Positions 53,028-61,872 of a stretch of 64,000 bases of DNA are shown one piece after another. The translations under genes and the position numbers were made by a program. Numbering within the stretch: the stretch's first letter is position 1; the number at the start of each line of letters is the position of its first letter. The notes beneath the pieces were generated by a model. That model did no database searches, was not told the origin of the DNA, and worked only from the letters and a program-made list of their open reading frames with translations. Origin of the DNA: Coriobacteriaceae bacterium (GTDB lineage: Bacteria; Actinomycetota; Coriobacteriia; Coriobacteriales; Eggerthellaceae); assembly GCA_015062685.1 (NCBI GenBank), contig SUUE01000002.1, positions 1 through 64,000 of the forward strand, written 5' to 3'.

Positions 53028-53387
53028 CTATGCAAACATGCGACGGTCAACGAGCATGCCGCCCACGCTCCAGACGGGGATGTCCGAGAAGCGCACGTAC
53101 ACGCGCTCAGGCGGTATACCCAGCACGTCTTGCAGCGCCTGGGCAGCATCGGCAGAGAGTGCTTCATAGCCCGCATGCCCGTCGTTGGCGAACACGCTCG
53201 CCTCGACGTAGGCGCACGGCTCGTCGCCGCCGGCGGCCCACAGATGCGCGCCTCCCTCGAAGGCCAACAGCAGCCCCGCCTCGCTCTTGTCAGGAACATG
53301 CACGATAGCGCGCCCAAGGCGTTCCTTCAACGCCACTTCTTGCTCTGTCGATATGGGTACGTTGGCCCTCGTCACGACGAACGGCAT
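53028..53387 (-). CDS. MIF/tautomerase-family protein
   Basis: 119 residues starting MPFVVTRANVPIS, with Pro as residue 2 in line with the catalytic base of the tautomerase superfamily. The VYVRFSDIPVWSVGG region matches MIF-like chains. Eight bases before the DsbA-like gene. Likely a keto-enol tautomerase; substrate unknown. Confidence 0.8.
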   Translation of the reverse strand: MPFVVTRANVPISTEQEVALKERLGRAIVHVPDKSEAGLLLAFEGGAHLWAAGGDEPCAYVEASVFANDGHAGYEALSADAAQALQDVLGIPPERVYVRFSDIPVWSVGGMLVDRRMFA

Positions 53388-53388
53388 G

Positions 53389-54255
53389 CTAGCGGCCCTC
53401 CTTCCAGCGGCTTACCGTCTCCAGCAGCACGTCGGCCACCTCCTGCTCCTTCATCTGGTAGGTGTGGCCCGTGCGCTCGACGAACACGAGCTCGTTTTCG
53501 GCTGCCGTGGGCATATGCGAATTGATGTTCTGCAGAAACGCCCTCGGGTCGCCCTTGGTGAAGTTGTCGTAGGTGCCAACGAGCAGCATGCCCGTGTGAG
53601 TTATCGCCTCGGCCTGACTGAAGTCGCCATCGGGTTCGGTGTGGGCGTTGTTGAGCGTGGGCTCGAAGAGCCACTGGTGCGCCGTGCGGGCAACGCACGG
53701 CGCCCAGCCCATGAGCGCGAAGGGCAGCATCTCCTCGGCGCGGCCGGAGGCCATGTACTCGCGCACGGTGGCCTTCTCGCGCTCGGTCGTGCCAGACGTC
53801 ATGTAGGTCATGTTCGCCGGCGAGAGCAGGACGAACCGCTCCACGCGCGGGTCGTGCGTCTGACTAAGGTAGCGGATCACCTTGTTCGCTCCCAGCGAAT
53901 GCCCGCCAAGATAGATGTGCGTGTAGCCACGTTGGTCTGCCCAATCAACGTACGCCTTCACATCCTCCACAGCGTCGCCGAAGTCCTCGGTCTGCGAGCC
54001 GATGACCACGCGCCCGCCCGTGCGCCAGTCGGTTGTATCGATCTGGCCGAAGGCGTCGCAGGTCTGGGCGTACACGAAATCGATGCCACCTGCGTTCAGC
54101 GTCTCGCCGAAGTTCACGTAGAAGGGGTTCGAGTAGAAGTTGCCGTGGATGCCTGTGATGGCGATGAGCACCGTGTCACTGCTACCCAGCGCGTCGAACA
54201 GCACACCGTCGAGTAACGGGCCGCGCTCGGTGGGGACCTTCAACCGCTTCGCCAT
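53389..54255 (-). CDS. Alpha/beta hydrolase
   Basis: 288 residues. The nucleophile elbow GGHSLGANK and the late Asp and His (GTYDNFTKGDP, RTGHTYQMK) complete a triad. The opening AITGIHGNFYSNPFY oxyanion region resembles DUF1749-type hydrolases. No signal peptide. Between the OYE-type reductase and tautomerase genes with tiny gaps, so part of one operon. Confidence 0.83.
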   Translation of the reverse strand: MAKRLKVPTERGPLLDGVLFDALGSSDTVLIAITGIHGNFYSNPFYVNFGETLNAGGIDFVYAQTCDAFGQIDTTDWRTGGRVVIGSQTEDFGDAVEDVKAYVDWADQRGYTHIYLGGHSLGANKVIRYLSQTHDPRVERFVLLSPANMTYMTSGTTEREKATVREYMASGRAEEMLPFALMGWAPCVARTAHQWLFEPTLNNAHTEPDGDFSQAEAITHTGMLLVGTYDNFTKGDPRAFLQNINSHMPTAAENELVFVERTGHTYQMKEQEVADVLLETVSRWKEGR

Positions 54256-54258
54256 GGC

Positions 54259-55305
54259 CTACCTCCTGAACCTGCAGCGGTGCTGGGCGGTGGAGTAGCA
54301 AGCGTTGCACGATATGCAATCCGACTCGTCCACCTTGCCGCTTGCCAGCCTGTTGGGGAACTCGGGATCGTACAGCAGCGGGCGCGACAGGGCCAATAGC
54401 TCCACGTCCGTCGAATCCAACACATGCTGCATCGCCCCACGGCTGCGCAGGCCGCCCACGAGAATCACCGGCACGTCAACCTCGGAAGCGAGCTTCGCCG
54501 CGAAAGGCGCGAAGTACGCCTCGCCTCGCCCGGCGCGCACACCAGCTACGCTCGTGCCATTGCCGCTGACCTCGATAGAGTCGAGCCCGGCATCGACGAG
54601 CAGCTTGCAGAGCACGAGCGCCTCGTCCTCATCCAGGCCGCCCGGCATTAAGTCGCTGCTGTTCACCTTGGCGCTGACGTACAGCCCCGGCGCCTCCTCG
54701 CGTATGCCGCGCACGATCTCGCACACGATGCGCGCACGGTTCTCCGTTGAACCACCGTATTCGTCAGTGCGATGGTTCACCGCCGGGCTCACGAAACGGC
54801 TCAGGAAGAAGAAGTGCGCGACATGCACCTGGACCCCGTCGAAACCCGCCTGCTGCGCGCGCACGGCCGCGTCCACGAACCAGCGCTCCACCTGGTGAAT
54901 TTCGTCCGTTGTCATGCTATCGGGCTCCACCTGGCGCCCGTCCTCGCGGTAGAACCCGCCCAACGCCAACTGCGCCAGCACCGATGCCCCTTGCGCATGG
55001 ATGACGTCGACCAACCTCGTGTATTGTGGCACGAGTGTGTCGTCGTGAAGTCTCATCATGCCCCCGAAGTAGCGGTCGTTTCCCGCCACGCTGGTGAACC
55101 CGGTGATGACGAGCCCGACGCCGCCTCGTGCCAGCTCCTCATAGATGCTGTAGGCCACGTCATCGATGCCGCCGTCGGAAGCTGCAATGCCCTCCCACGT
55201 TGCCGAGCGCACGAGCCTGTTCTTCAGATTCAGACCGCCGACCTCGACGGGCTCGAATATTGCCTTGCCCACGCTATCCGCCTTTCCTGTGTTGTCTTTC
55301 TCCAA
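54259..55305 (-). CDS. NADH:flavin oxidoreductase of the old-yellow-enzyme family
   Basis: 348 residues. KNRLVRSATWEG at the FMN loop, GFDGVQVHVAHFFFLSRFVSPAVNHRTDEYGGSTENR with the substrate His pair changed to VHVAH, and a C-terminal cysteine set (CISCNACYSTAQHRC) that can hold an FeS cluster as in enoate-reductase types. The second Fe-S and NAD modules of the long type are missing, so it is a short form. First gene of the operon; an HxlR gene is divergent. Confidence 0.87.
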   Translation of the reverse strand: MEKDNTGKADSVGKAIFEPVEVGGLNLKNRLVRSATWEGIAASDGGIDDVAYSIYEELARGGVGLVITGFTSVAGNDRYFGGMMRLHDDTLVPQYTRLVDVIHAQGASVLAQLALGGFYREDGRQVEPDSMTTDEIHQVERWFVDAAVRAQQAGFDGVQVHVAHFFFLSRFVSPAVNHRTDEYGGSTENRARIVCEIVRGIREEAPGLYVSAKVNSSDLMPGGLDEDEALVLCKLLVDAGLDSIEVSGNGTSVAGVRAGRGEAYFAPFAAKLASEVDVPVILVGGLRSRGAMQHVLDSTDVELLALSRPLLYDPEFPNRLASGKVDESDCISCNACYSTAQHRCRFRR

Positions 55306-55376
55306 GGCAGAGTCTAGAATTCGGGCAGAGGATTACTAGTACGCAGTTTTTTCTTTCCATAGCAACGTGGGGACAA

Positions 55377-55748
55377 ATGGGCAAAGAACTAAAGGTCGAG
55401 TACCCAATCGACGGGCACATGGCAGACTACGATGAGGACCGCTGCCCAATCCTCTATGCCCTCGACATCGTGGGGCAGAAGTGGAAGCTGCCTATCCTCT
55501 GGTACCTGCACGAGGCCAAGGCCACGCGCTACCTGGAGCTCAAACGACGCATGCCCGGCATCACCAACACGATGCTCACCAAGTCGCTGCGCGAGCTGGA
55601 GGATGCTGGGCTCGTGAGTCGCCATAACTACGGCACGGTTCCTCCGAAGGTCGACTATTCCCTCACCGAAGATGACGAGGCGCTGCTACCCACCTTGAAC
55701 GAGTTATACCGTTGGGGCGAAGCCCACATGCGCGCGACGGATGCCTAG
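55377..55748 (+). CDS. HxlR-family transcriptional regulator
   Basis: 123 residues from ATG at 55377 with GGGG five bases before; the track ORF is far longer and overlaps the OYE gene. The Cys in DRCPILYALDIVGQKWKL is the redox-sensing position of YodB/HypR-type regulators, and a winged helix follows. Divergent from the OYE operon, which it most likely controls. Confidence 0.88.
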   Translation: MGKELKVEYPIDGHMADYDEDRCPILYALDIVGQKWKLPILWYLHEAKATRYLELKRRMPGITNTMLTKSLRELEDAGLVSRHNYGTVPPKVDYSLTEDDEALLPTLNELYRWGEAHMRATDA

Positions 55749-55756
55749 GCTGTTGC

Positions 55757-56030
55757 CGTAGATGAACATGATCTTCGCTTCCGAGGTGTCGATCCACTTG
55801 GTCACGCCCTCGTAGAACGCGCCATCGTAGGCGAACGCCTGCTGCTGCTCAGGCGTGAACACCATCTTGAACACGAAGTTCTCTTCGTCTTCGGGCTTCA
55901 CCGTCAGCGCGTCTCCGAGGCCTGCCGCCACGCATGCCTGGGCGAGGGCCGCGTTCGCACCGGCGAGGGCAGTCGTGGCAGCGCCAGCGACCGACGTCGC
56001 GTCGCTTTGGCCATGTCGGCCCCTTTTCCC
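55757..56030 (-). pseudogene. Remnant of a secreted peptidase or serine hydrolase
   Basis: Within a track ORF (55704-56120) the peptide LGDALTVKPEDEENFVFKMVFTPEQQQAFAYDGAFYEGVTKWIDTSEAKIMFIYGNS reads like the C-terminal part of a tripeptidyl-aminopeptidase-type alpha/beta hydrolase, where IYGNSDPW holds the catalytic Asp. The frame then breaks off (LGIRRAHVG) and no N-terminal part exists. Edges are approximate. The rest of 55749-56153 holds no other gene. Confidence 0.5.
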
Positions 56031-56087
56031 GGCGCGTCGCGCCGAAGACAAGCGCCTGACGTTCGGTTTCGCGCCGACACGAAGGCG

Positions 56088-56114
56088 AAAGGGGCTATAG
56101 AAAGGGGCTATAAT
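56088..56114 (+). promoter_or_regulatory. Promoter of the cysteine protease gene
   Basis: Tandem GAAAGGGGCTATA repeated twice, the second ending in TATAAT (56109-56114). No clear -35. The repeat may be an activator site or a duplicated -10. Confidence 0.4.
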
Positions 56115-56153
56115 GTGCAATGTGATTCAGGTCAAAGGTGGTAGGAGATGCTC

Positions 56154-58475
56154 ATGGGGGAACGTTGGAAGCATAAAAAGCCGGTTGCGGTCGTCACCTC
56201 GATCGCGTTGGCGTTCTCGCTCGCGGTAGCTCCGGGGGTCGCGAGCGCCCGCGCCGCGCAAGACGAGCTCGCTGTTGGTACGATGGCCATGGACGGCATT
56301 CCCGAGTGGGCGGTCGACGATGGCGTGGATGCGCAATCGGGCAAGCTGGAGGCGCAATCGGCTCTGCCAAGCAAGTATGACCTGCGCAGCGACGGCTTGG
56401 TGACGCCCGTGAAGAGCCAGTCCCCGTGGCAGGCGTGCTGGGCGTTCGCCGGCATCGCCGCAGCCGAGACCTCGATGCTCTCGGCAACGGGCTCCAAATA
56501 CGACAAGCAGACCAACGACGTCGATCTCTCCGAGCGCCATCTCGCATACTTTGCGCTGCATCCCGTTACCGAGGTCGACGATCCCGCGCAGGCGGGCGAG
56601 GGCGCGTATACGGTGAGCGACGACCGCAATGCGGCGTTCGACGCCGGCGGCAAGCCCGTGTACATCACCACCCTGTTCTCACAGGGCGTCGGTCCGCAGG
56701 CGGAGGCAATGTTCCCGTACCGCGGGGTGGATGCGCAAGGGAAGTCGCGCCTCAGCACCCAGGCGTTTGAAAGCGATCCGGAGGGCACCACGCTTCTCCT
56801 GTATGCATCTACAGAGGGCATGACTGCGGACGAGTACAAGGAGAAGCTGGAGCAGCAAGCGAAGGCGGAAGGCAAGACCTACGATGAGGTGCTCAAACCT
56901 AAAATGGAGGAAGCTAAAAAGTACTGTGAAGCCAATCCCACCTATTTCTATCTTGACGACTGGACGATCCCCGCAACCGATGGCAGCGGCAACTCCAACC
57001 GCACGCTTACCCCCTTCATGACGCTAAGGGACGGCAACGTGTTGCCCGAGTACCAGAATGCCGACAACACGCCCAACGACCAGAGCATCGCCGCCATGAA
57101 GCAGGAACTGGTGAACGGCCACGGCGTCTCCATATCGTATAAGGCAGACCAGGCGCGACCCGGCGAGTCGGCCGACACGCGCTACATCAACCGCGATACT
57201 TGGGCCCAGTACACCTTCGAGCCAACTTACGCCACCCATGCCGTGTGCATCGTCGGTTATGACGACAACTACTCTAAAGGTAATTTCACGCATACGGTGT
57301 ACAAGAAGGACGCTGAGGGGAATCTTGTTAAGGATGAAGAGGCCACCACAGCATCCACGCCTCCCTATGACGGCGCTTGGATCGTGAAGAACAGCTGGGG
57401 TTCCGAGACCGACAAGACAACGGACGACCTCGGCAACGTGATCAACGACGGCAAATATGGCGTGCGTGAAAACGACAAAGCCACCGGGTACTTCTACCTC
57501 TCCTACTACGACAAGACCATCTCGCAGCCCGAGACCATGACCTTCTCGCCCGATTTGCTGGACGGTGCCGGCGACTTCGAGGTCCTGCAGCACGACTACA
57601 TGGCTGCGCAGGGAGGCTTCTACACCACGAAGGCAACAACCGACGTCACGAGCTCGGCGAACGTCTTCGAGACGTCGCAAGACCTCTCGATCAAGGCCGT
57701 CTCCACGCGCACGTCGGAAGAGAACCAACGCGTGACCTTCGCCATCTACGAGCTAAGGGACGGCGCCACAGAACCCACCGACGGCACAATGCTCTACCGC
57801 ACCTCGCGTAACTTCGAGTATGCCGGCTTCCACCGCCTGGACCTCGATTGGGCCCTCGAAGTGAAGGCCGGGAAAAAGATCGCCGTCGTCTCGACCGTGT
57901 CCACCTTGAATAGCGACGGCACGCGCCTCTATAGCGCTTCCGCGAACCAAGCAATGTCGAAGCAGACCGTGGATTTTTTGAAAGAGAAAAAGGTGGTGGC
58001 ATCTCCCCTGTACGGCAAGACGGTCGTGAACAAGGGAGAGAGCTTCCTGTACTCGGACGGAAAGTGGGTCGACTGGAGCGAGCATACTGCCGCGTTGCCA
58101 AAGAGTACGGAGGAGGTCGTGCCCGGAACAGGAATTACGCTTCCCGGGAATACCTACATCGACCAGTACCCCATCGACAACTTCTCCATCAAGCTGTACG
58201 CCGTCTCTGCGGAAAAAACGCCCAGCACCGAAGACCCCACCAAGACGGGCGGTGCCGCAACGACGGGGACGTCCGGTACTAGCAGCGTCGCAGCGACGGG
58301 GACGTCCGGTACTAGCAGCGCCGCAACGACGGGGAAAACGAGGGCGCCCGGCACCGGAGACCCCATGGCGGCGTTGCCGGCGCTTGTCGCAATGGGCCTG
58401 AGCGGCTTGGTTCTGCTCGTGGCAGGTAGCAGGATGTATGTCGGCCGCCGTCGTGACAAAGGGGATGAGTCTTAG
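56154..58475 (+). CDS. Secreted papain-family (C1) protease with wall-anchor-like tail
   Basis: 773 residues. Start at 56154 (MGERWK) has AGGAG six bases before. Signal peptide ends near GVASARAA. The C1A domain has VKSQSPWQACWAF (active Cys near residue 107), THAVCIVGYDD (His) and GAWIVKNSWG (Asn), with a large insertion between. A lectin-like beta domain follows. The tail is a TTGTSGTSS linker, then APGTGDP, a hydrophobic stretch and RRRDK, a variant sorting signal. It would digest host or dietary proteins at the surface. Confidence 0.92.
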   Translation: MGERWKHKKPVAVVTSIALAFSLAVAPGVASARAAQDELAVGTMAMDGIPEWAVDDGVDAQSGKLEAQSALPSKYDLRSDGLVTPVKSQSPWQACWAFAGIAAAETSMLSATGSKYDKQTNDVDLSERHLAYFALHPVTEVDDPAQAGEGAYTVSDDRNAAFDAGGKPVYITTLFSQGVGPQAEAMFPYRGVDAQGKSRLSTQAFESDPEGTTLLLYASTEGMTADEYKEKLEQQAKAEGKTYDEVLKPKMEEAKKYCEANPTYFYLDDWTIPATDGSGNSNRTLTPFMTLRDGNVLPEYQNADNTPNDQSIAAMKQELVNGHGVSISYKADQARPGESADTRYINRDTWAQYTFEPTYATHAVCIVGYDDNYSKGNFTHTVYKKDAEGNLVKDEEATTASTPPYDGAWIVKNSWGSETDKTTDDLGNVINDGKYGVRENDKATGYFYLSYYDKTISQPETMTFSPDLLDGAGDFEVLQHDYMAAQGGFYTTKATTDVTSSANVFETSQDLSIKAVSTRTSEENQRVTFAIYELRDGATEPTDGTMLYRTSRNFEYAGFHRLDLDWALEVKAGKKIAVVSTVSTLNSDGTRLYSASANQAMSKQTVDFLKEKKVVASPLYGKTVVNKGESFLYSDGKWVDWSEHTAALPKSTEEVVPGTGITLPGNTYIDQYPIDNFSIKLYAVSAEKTPSTEDPTKTGGAATTGTSGTSSVAATGTSGTSSAATTGKTRAPGTGDPMAALPALVAMGLSGLVLLVAGSRMYVGRRRDKGDES
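58256..58330 (+). repeat. 33-bp tandem repeat in the protease linker
   Basis: Two near-identical 33-bp units (GACGGGGACGTCCGGTACTAGCAGC...) coding for TTGTSGTSSxA. In frame, so repeat number can vary linker length without breaking the protein. Confidence 0.75.
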
Positions 58476-58684
58476 TTCGTCGGGAACATTCGCTTGCGGC
58501 GGGTGCATTATCTGGCCTTATCACCGGCGCGCCGACGCATGGGAACCCCTTGATGGGCGAGACGATAGACGCCGGGCGCATCGCCTTGATCTTCGTGCAG
58601 CTGTTCGACGAGGAGCTGTTCAAGATAAACATGCTGCTCGGTATCCTCCTGCTTCAACCTCGGCCGGTCTACCCCCTCGCTTAA
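58476..58684. other. Gene-poor stretch after the protease
   Basis: A plus-strand frame (58531-58683) without a start reads THGNPLMGETIDAGRIALIFVQLFDEELFKINMLLGILLL and stops; it may be the tail of a lost gene, but I do not recognise it. No other feature. Confidence 0.3.
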
Positions 58685-58712
58685 CGCCAGCGAGCCCTTG
58701 TTCTCGCTGGCG
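58685..58712. terminator. Bidirectional-type hairpin between convergent genes
   Basis: CGCCAGCGAG / CTCGCTGGCG, 10-bp stem with an 8-base loop, between the protease and nucleosidase genes. T-runs are weak on both strands. Confidence 0.55.
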
Positions 58713-58747
58713 GGTGCGACTCAGGTCTTGACCGAGTCCTTGGCGAC

Positions 58748-59539
58748 TTACAACCTGCCCACCATATACTCTACGATTTTTGCGCAGTTCGCAGCCGCCG
58801 CAGCTTTGAACGTCTCGTACTCCATGCTCTGCGATCCGTCCGACTTATCCGAGATCGCGCGAATCACCACAAACGGGGTGTTGTTCAGATAGCATGCCTG
58901 CGCAATCGCCGCGCCTTCCATCTCGCAGCACATACCGCCGAAGTTCGATGTGATTGCCCGCTTCTGCTCCTCAGTCGCAACAAACTGGTCTCCGGAGCAC
59001 ACCCTGCCTTCGTACGCATGGATATCCGGTGCAGCTTTGCCCGCCGCCTCTATCGCCACGGCACGCAGTCCCTCATCTGCCGGAAAGGCGTAAAGCCCCG
59101 TGTAGGGAATCTCCCCTTTTCGGAAACCAATAGGTTCCACATCGAAGTCGTGTTGCACGGCATCGACCGATACAACGATATCCCCGATATCAAGCTTGTT
59201 GTCCAATGATCCCGCAACGCCCGTGTTAACAATCTTCGTGCACCCGAAGTCCTTGATCAGGGTATGCGCGCAAATCCCAGCGTTGACCTTGCCCATGCCA
59301 CACTGGACGATGACGACTCTATTATCCCCGAGCTTCCCTTCGCAAAATTCCATTTGCGCAATCGTCGTCGTCTTGGTGATCTTCGCCGCTTCTTTCAGCG
59401 TGGCCACTTCTTCATCCATCGCGCCGATGATGCCAATCGTCGTTCCCTGCGCCGTGGTCTGCCCCTGTGCGCATCCGACTAACAAACTGGCCATCAAGAT
59501 TATCAGAGTCGCGAATACTGCCAGTGTCTTCTTTTTCAT
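58748..59539 (-). CDS. Lipoprotein 5'-methylthioadenosine/SAH nucleosidase
   Basis: 263 residues from MKKKTLAV at 59539 (GGAGG eight bases before). A lipobox LLVGCAQ follows a signal segment. The mature part is a full MTAN/PNP-fold enzyme: GAMDEEV with the first catalytic Glu, GVAGSL, CCEMEGAAIAQ (second Glu) and RAISDKSDG (Asp). The family is normally cytosolic, recycling MTA and S-adenosylhomocysteine. Export to the membrane surface is unusual. Divergent from another lipoprotein with an almost identical lipobox. Confidence 0.88.
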   Translation of the reverse strand: MKKKTLAVFATLIILMASLLVGCAQGQTTAQGTTIGIIGAMDEEVATLKEAAKITKTTTIAQMEFCEGKLGDNRVVIVQCGMGKVNAGICAHTLIKDFGCTKIVNTGVAGSLDNKLDIGDIVVSVDAVQHDFDVEPIGFRKGEIPYTGLYAFPADEGLRAVAIEAAGKAAPDIHAYEGRVCSGDQFVATEEQKRAITSNFGGMCCEMEGAAIAQACYLNNTPFVVIRAISDKSDGSQSMEYETFKAAAAANCAKIVEYMVGRL

Positions 59540-59751
59540 GCTATGTCCTCCGCTGTCAGATACGGCTGGCTTGAGGCACATGTCCACCGCCTTTTGCTGC
59601 CTTAATCATAGCGGATGCCGCATGTTCCCGGATGAACGCGCGGGCATTGCATCGATGTTGGTCGCCCGCGAAAGCCGGCAGGGCGAAACCTGCCGCTTGC
59701 ATGTATAATCGGCAGGCAAACGAAGGTCCGTTACAGTTTGGAGGCCGCCGT

Positions 59752-60747
59752 ATGTCTCGTTATGGCAAGAAGCAAATCGGAGTGGTTTGGGCGCTCGCCT
59801 GCGCGCTCGTTCTCGCCCTCGGCTTGGCGGGGTGCGCTCAGGGGCAAGGGGGCTCGTCGAACACGAAATCGCAGGCCAGCACTACTTCATCGGCAAGCGT
59901 CGAGGCGCCTTCGCCCAATGCCGAGATCGCCGACGTGACAACCGTCGCCTACCTGGGGCCCGAAGGAACCTACACCGAGGAGGCGGCCAAGCTCTTCTTC
60001 GGGGACAACGACGAGATGATGCCGCAAGCCACTGTGTCCGATGCGCTGGCGCTTGTCGCCGAGGGGAAGGCCGCCTACGCCGTCATTCCGCAGGAGAACA
60101 CGCTCGGCGGCCCCGTGACGGACTACATCGACGCCTTCCTGGCCGCCGACAACGTGAGCGTGGTCGGCGAGGTCGTACTGCCCATCCGGCAGACGCTCAT
60201 GGGCCTTGAGGGAACCGACCTTTCGAAGGTGACGCGCGTGTTGTCCCACAAGCAGGGCCTGGCCCAGAGCGCGGCATGGCTCGACGAGAACCTGCCGAAC
60301 GCAGAGCGCGTTGAAGCCGCAAGCACCGCGGCCGCCGCCCGGGAAGTAGCCGAGGGAGGCGATAACACCGTGGTCGCAATCGCGGCGCCGGGTGCCGCCA
60401 ATCTGTACAAGCTCGACGTGCTGAAGGAGAACGTCTCGAAAACCGAGGCGAACAAGACGCGCTTCTACGTCGTGTCGAAACGGGCGAACGAGCTTACCGG
60501 CTATGAGTGCGCCGTATTCGCCGCGAGCATCACGGCCGGCGAGCTGCCGGGGGTCTTGGAAGCAGCTTGCTCGGAAGATACGAAGCTGGTATGCGTGCAC
60601 GACAGGCCCGAGAAGTCTGCGTTGGGCACGTACCGCTACGTCATCGAACTCGAGCGCGAGAACGGTTTCTCGGACGATGAGATCTCCCGCCTCAAGGACA
60701 TCAGCGCGCTCGAATACCTAGGCCGCTACAGCCGGATAGAGGGGTAG
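59752..60747 (+). CDS. Lipoprotein prephenate dehydratase-like protein
   Basis: 331 residues from MSRYGKK at 59752 with GGAGG upstream. Signal segment then LAGCAQG lipobox and a Ser-rich linker. The mature part follows bacterial prephenate dehydratase: AYLGPEGTYTEEAA, VIPQENTLGGPVTDYID, RVLSHKQGLAQ and NKTRFYVV (TRF active-site motif), ending in an ACT-like CVHDRPEKSALGTYRYVIELE. It would make phenylpyruvate outside the cell. TATAAT lies at 59704-59709. Catalysis needs testing because SHPQ is SHKQ here. Confidence 0.85.
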   Translation: MSRYGKKQIGVVWALACALVLALGLAGCAQGQGGSSNTKSQASTTSSASVEAPSPNAEIADVTTVAYLGPEGTYTEEAAKLFFGDNDEMMPQATVSDALALVAEGKAAYAVIPQENTLGGPVTDYIDAFLAADNVSVVGEVVLPIRQTLMGLEGTDLSKVTRVLSHKQGLAQSAAWLDENLPNAERVEAASTAAAAREVAEGGDNTVVAIAAPGAANLYKLDVLKENVSKTEANKTRFYVVSKRANELTGYECAVFAASITAGELPGVLEAACSEDTKLVCVHDRPEKSALGTYRYVIELERENGFSDDEISRLKDISALEYLGRYSRIEG

Positions 60748-60789
60748 CCGCTTCCCACAAGACATAAGACCGCAGGCCGGCGCCCGCCG

Positions 60790-61623
60790 CTACTCGTCGT
60801 TAGCCTTCAGGAAAACGCTGTCGCCATCTCCCGTGTCGACGTATGAATAGCCGTCCTTTTGCTTGATTTCGCCGTTGGCCATTCCAACAAGCTTGACGTC
60901 AGCCGCCGAACTCACGCTCATAGATGCGCGGCCATCCGTTTTGGCCCAACCCTCGGGAGGACGCACGCTCACATCGGAGTTTTCGATGGTCAACAAACCC
61001 GTCGAGTAGATATAACCCACATAGCCGATACTATCGTTCCAGGCGGCGGTGCCGGTATCGACAACAGACCCGGAAATTTCCGTCTTGCCGTTAGCGAAGA
61101 CGTTAAGGGCCACGTCGGCAACGCGGACAACGCTGAGCGTGCTGTTCGCAATTGCAACGTCCTGACCCTCGACCGCATTGAGCCTGCTGCAGAATACAAC
61201 CGTCAGGCCTTTCACGACAATGCTGCCATAAGTGGAATCGACGATTTGGCCTTTTTCGTCGATCTCATGCTTGCTGGAGGCAATATAGCCCCAACTGTCA
61301 GAATCTTCGCTAGCCGCTTCTAAACCGATAGTTGCTTTCGGCCTCTGATCAGCAGGCGCGCATTCGTCCCCCACGAGGGTAAGGTTGCCACCATCTGAAT
61401 GGATCATTTGCTCGATGACGCTCTCACCTTGGAACCTGATCTCGGCGCTGCCCTCGACGTTGATTTCGCTCAGGGAGGCACCCCTAACCGTGATGGCGCA
61501 CTCGCCATCCCAAGCAATGCCGTTCTCGACATCGTCGAAAGCTGTGCTGTGGGTGGCGACGTTTTCACCGATTCTGTACGAAACCGATTTCGCGCCTGAG
61601 ATGGCCGAACCTTGCCTGTTCAT
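60790..61623 (-). CDS. Uncharacterised beta-strand-rich protein
   Basis: 277 residues from MNRQGSAI at 61623 (GAGGAG six bases before). Repeated short strands (ITVRGASLSEINVEGSAEIRFQGESVIEQ; VVKGLTVVFCSRLNAVEGQDVAIANSTL; TGLLTIENSDVSVRP) suggest a right-handed beta-helix as in carbohydrate-binding or pectate-lyase-like folds. No signal peptide or membrane segment is present, odd for such a fold. Convergent with the prephenate dehydratase-like gene. Confidence 0.65.
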   Translation of the reverse strand: MNRQGSAISGAKSVSYRIGENVATHSTAFDDVENGIAWDGECAITVRGASLSEINVEGSAEIRFQGESVIEQMIHSDGGNLTLVGDECAPADQRPKATIGLEAASEDSDSWGYIASSKHEIDEKGQIVDSTYGSIVVKGLTVVFCSRLNAVEGQDVAIANSTLSVVRVADVALNVFANGKTEISGSVVDTGTAAWNDSIGYVGYIYSTGLLTIENSDVSVRPPEGWAKTDGRASMSVSSAADVKLVGMANGEIKQKDGYSYVDTGDGDSVFLKANDE

Positions 61624-61872
61624 GTGCAACTCCTCTCTCATTTGCGGCACGCTCGTATCCGCATATAAACAGAATTACCAAAAACAGCACTTCGACTATA
61701 ACATAGGAGCGACCAAACGCCCGAACGCTCACCCGCATGAGCATTGGCGACAGGATGCCCTAACGGACTGCGAATCGGATGGGACGGTACGCCGAGCATC
61801 GCCTCAGTCCTCGCTGGCTGGTTTTTGATGGTCGAGATAGTTAAGAACCTCATGGCAAAGGAGATGTTACTA

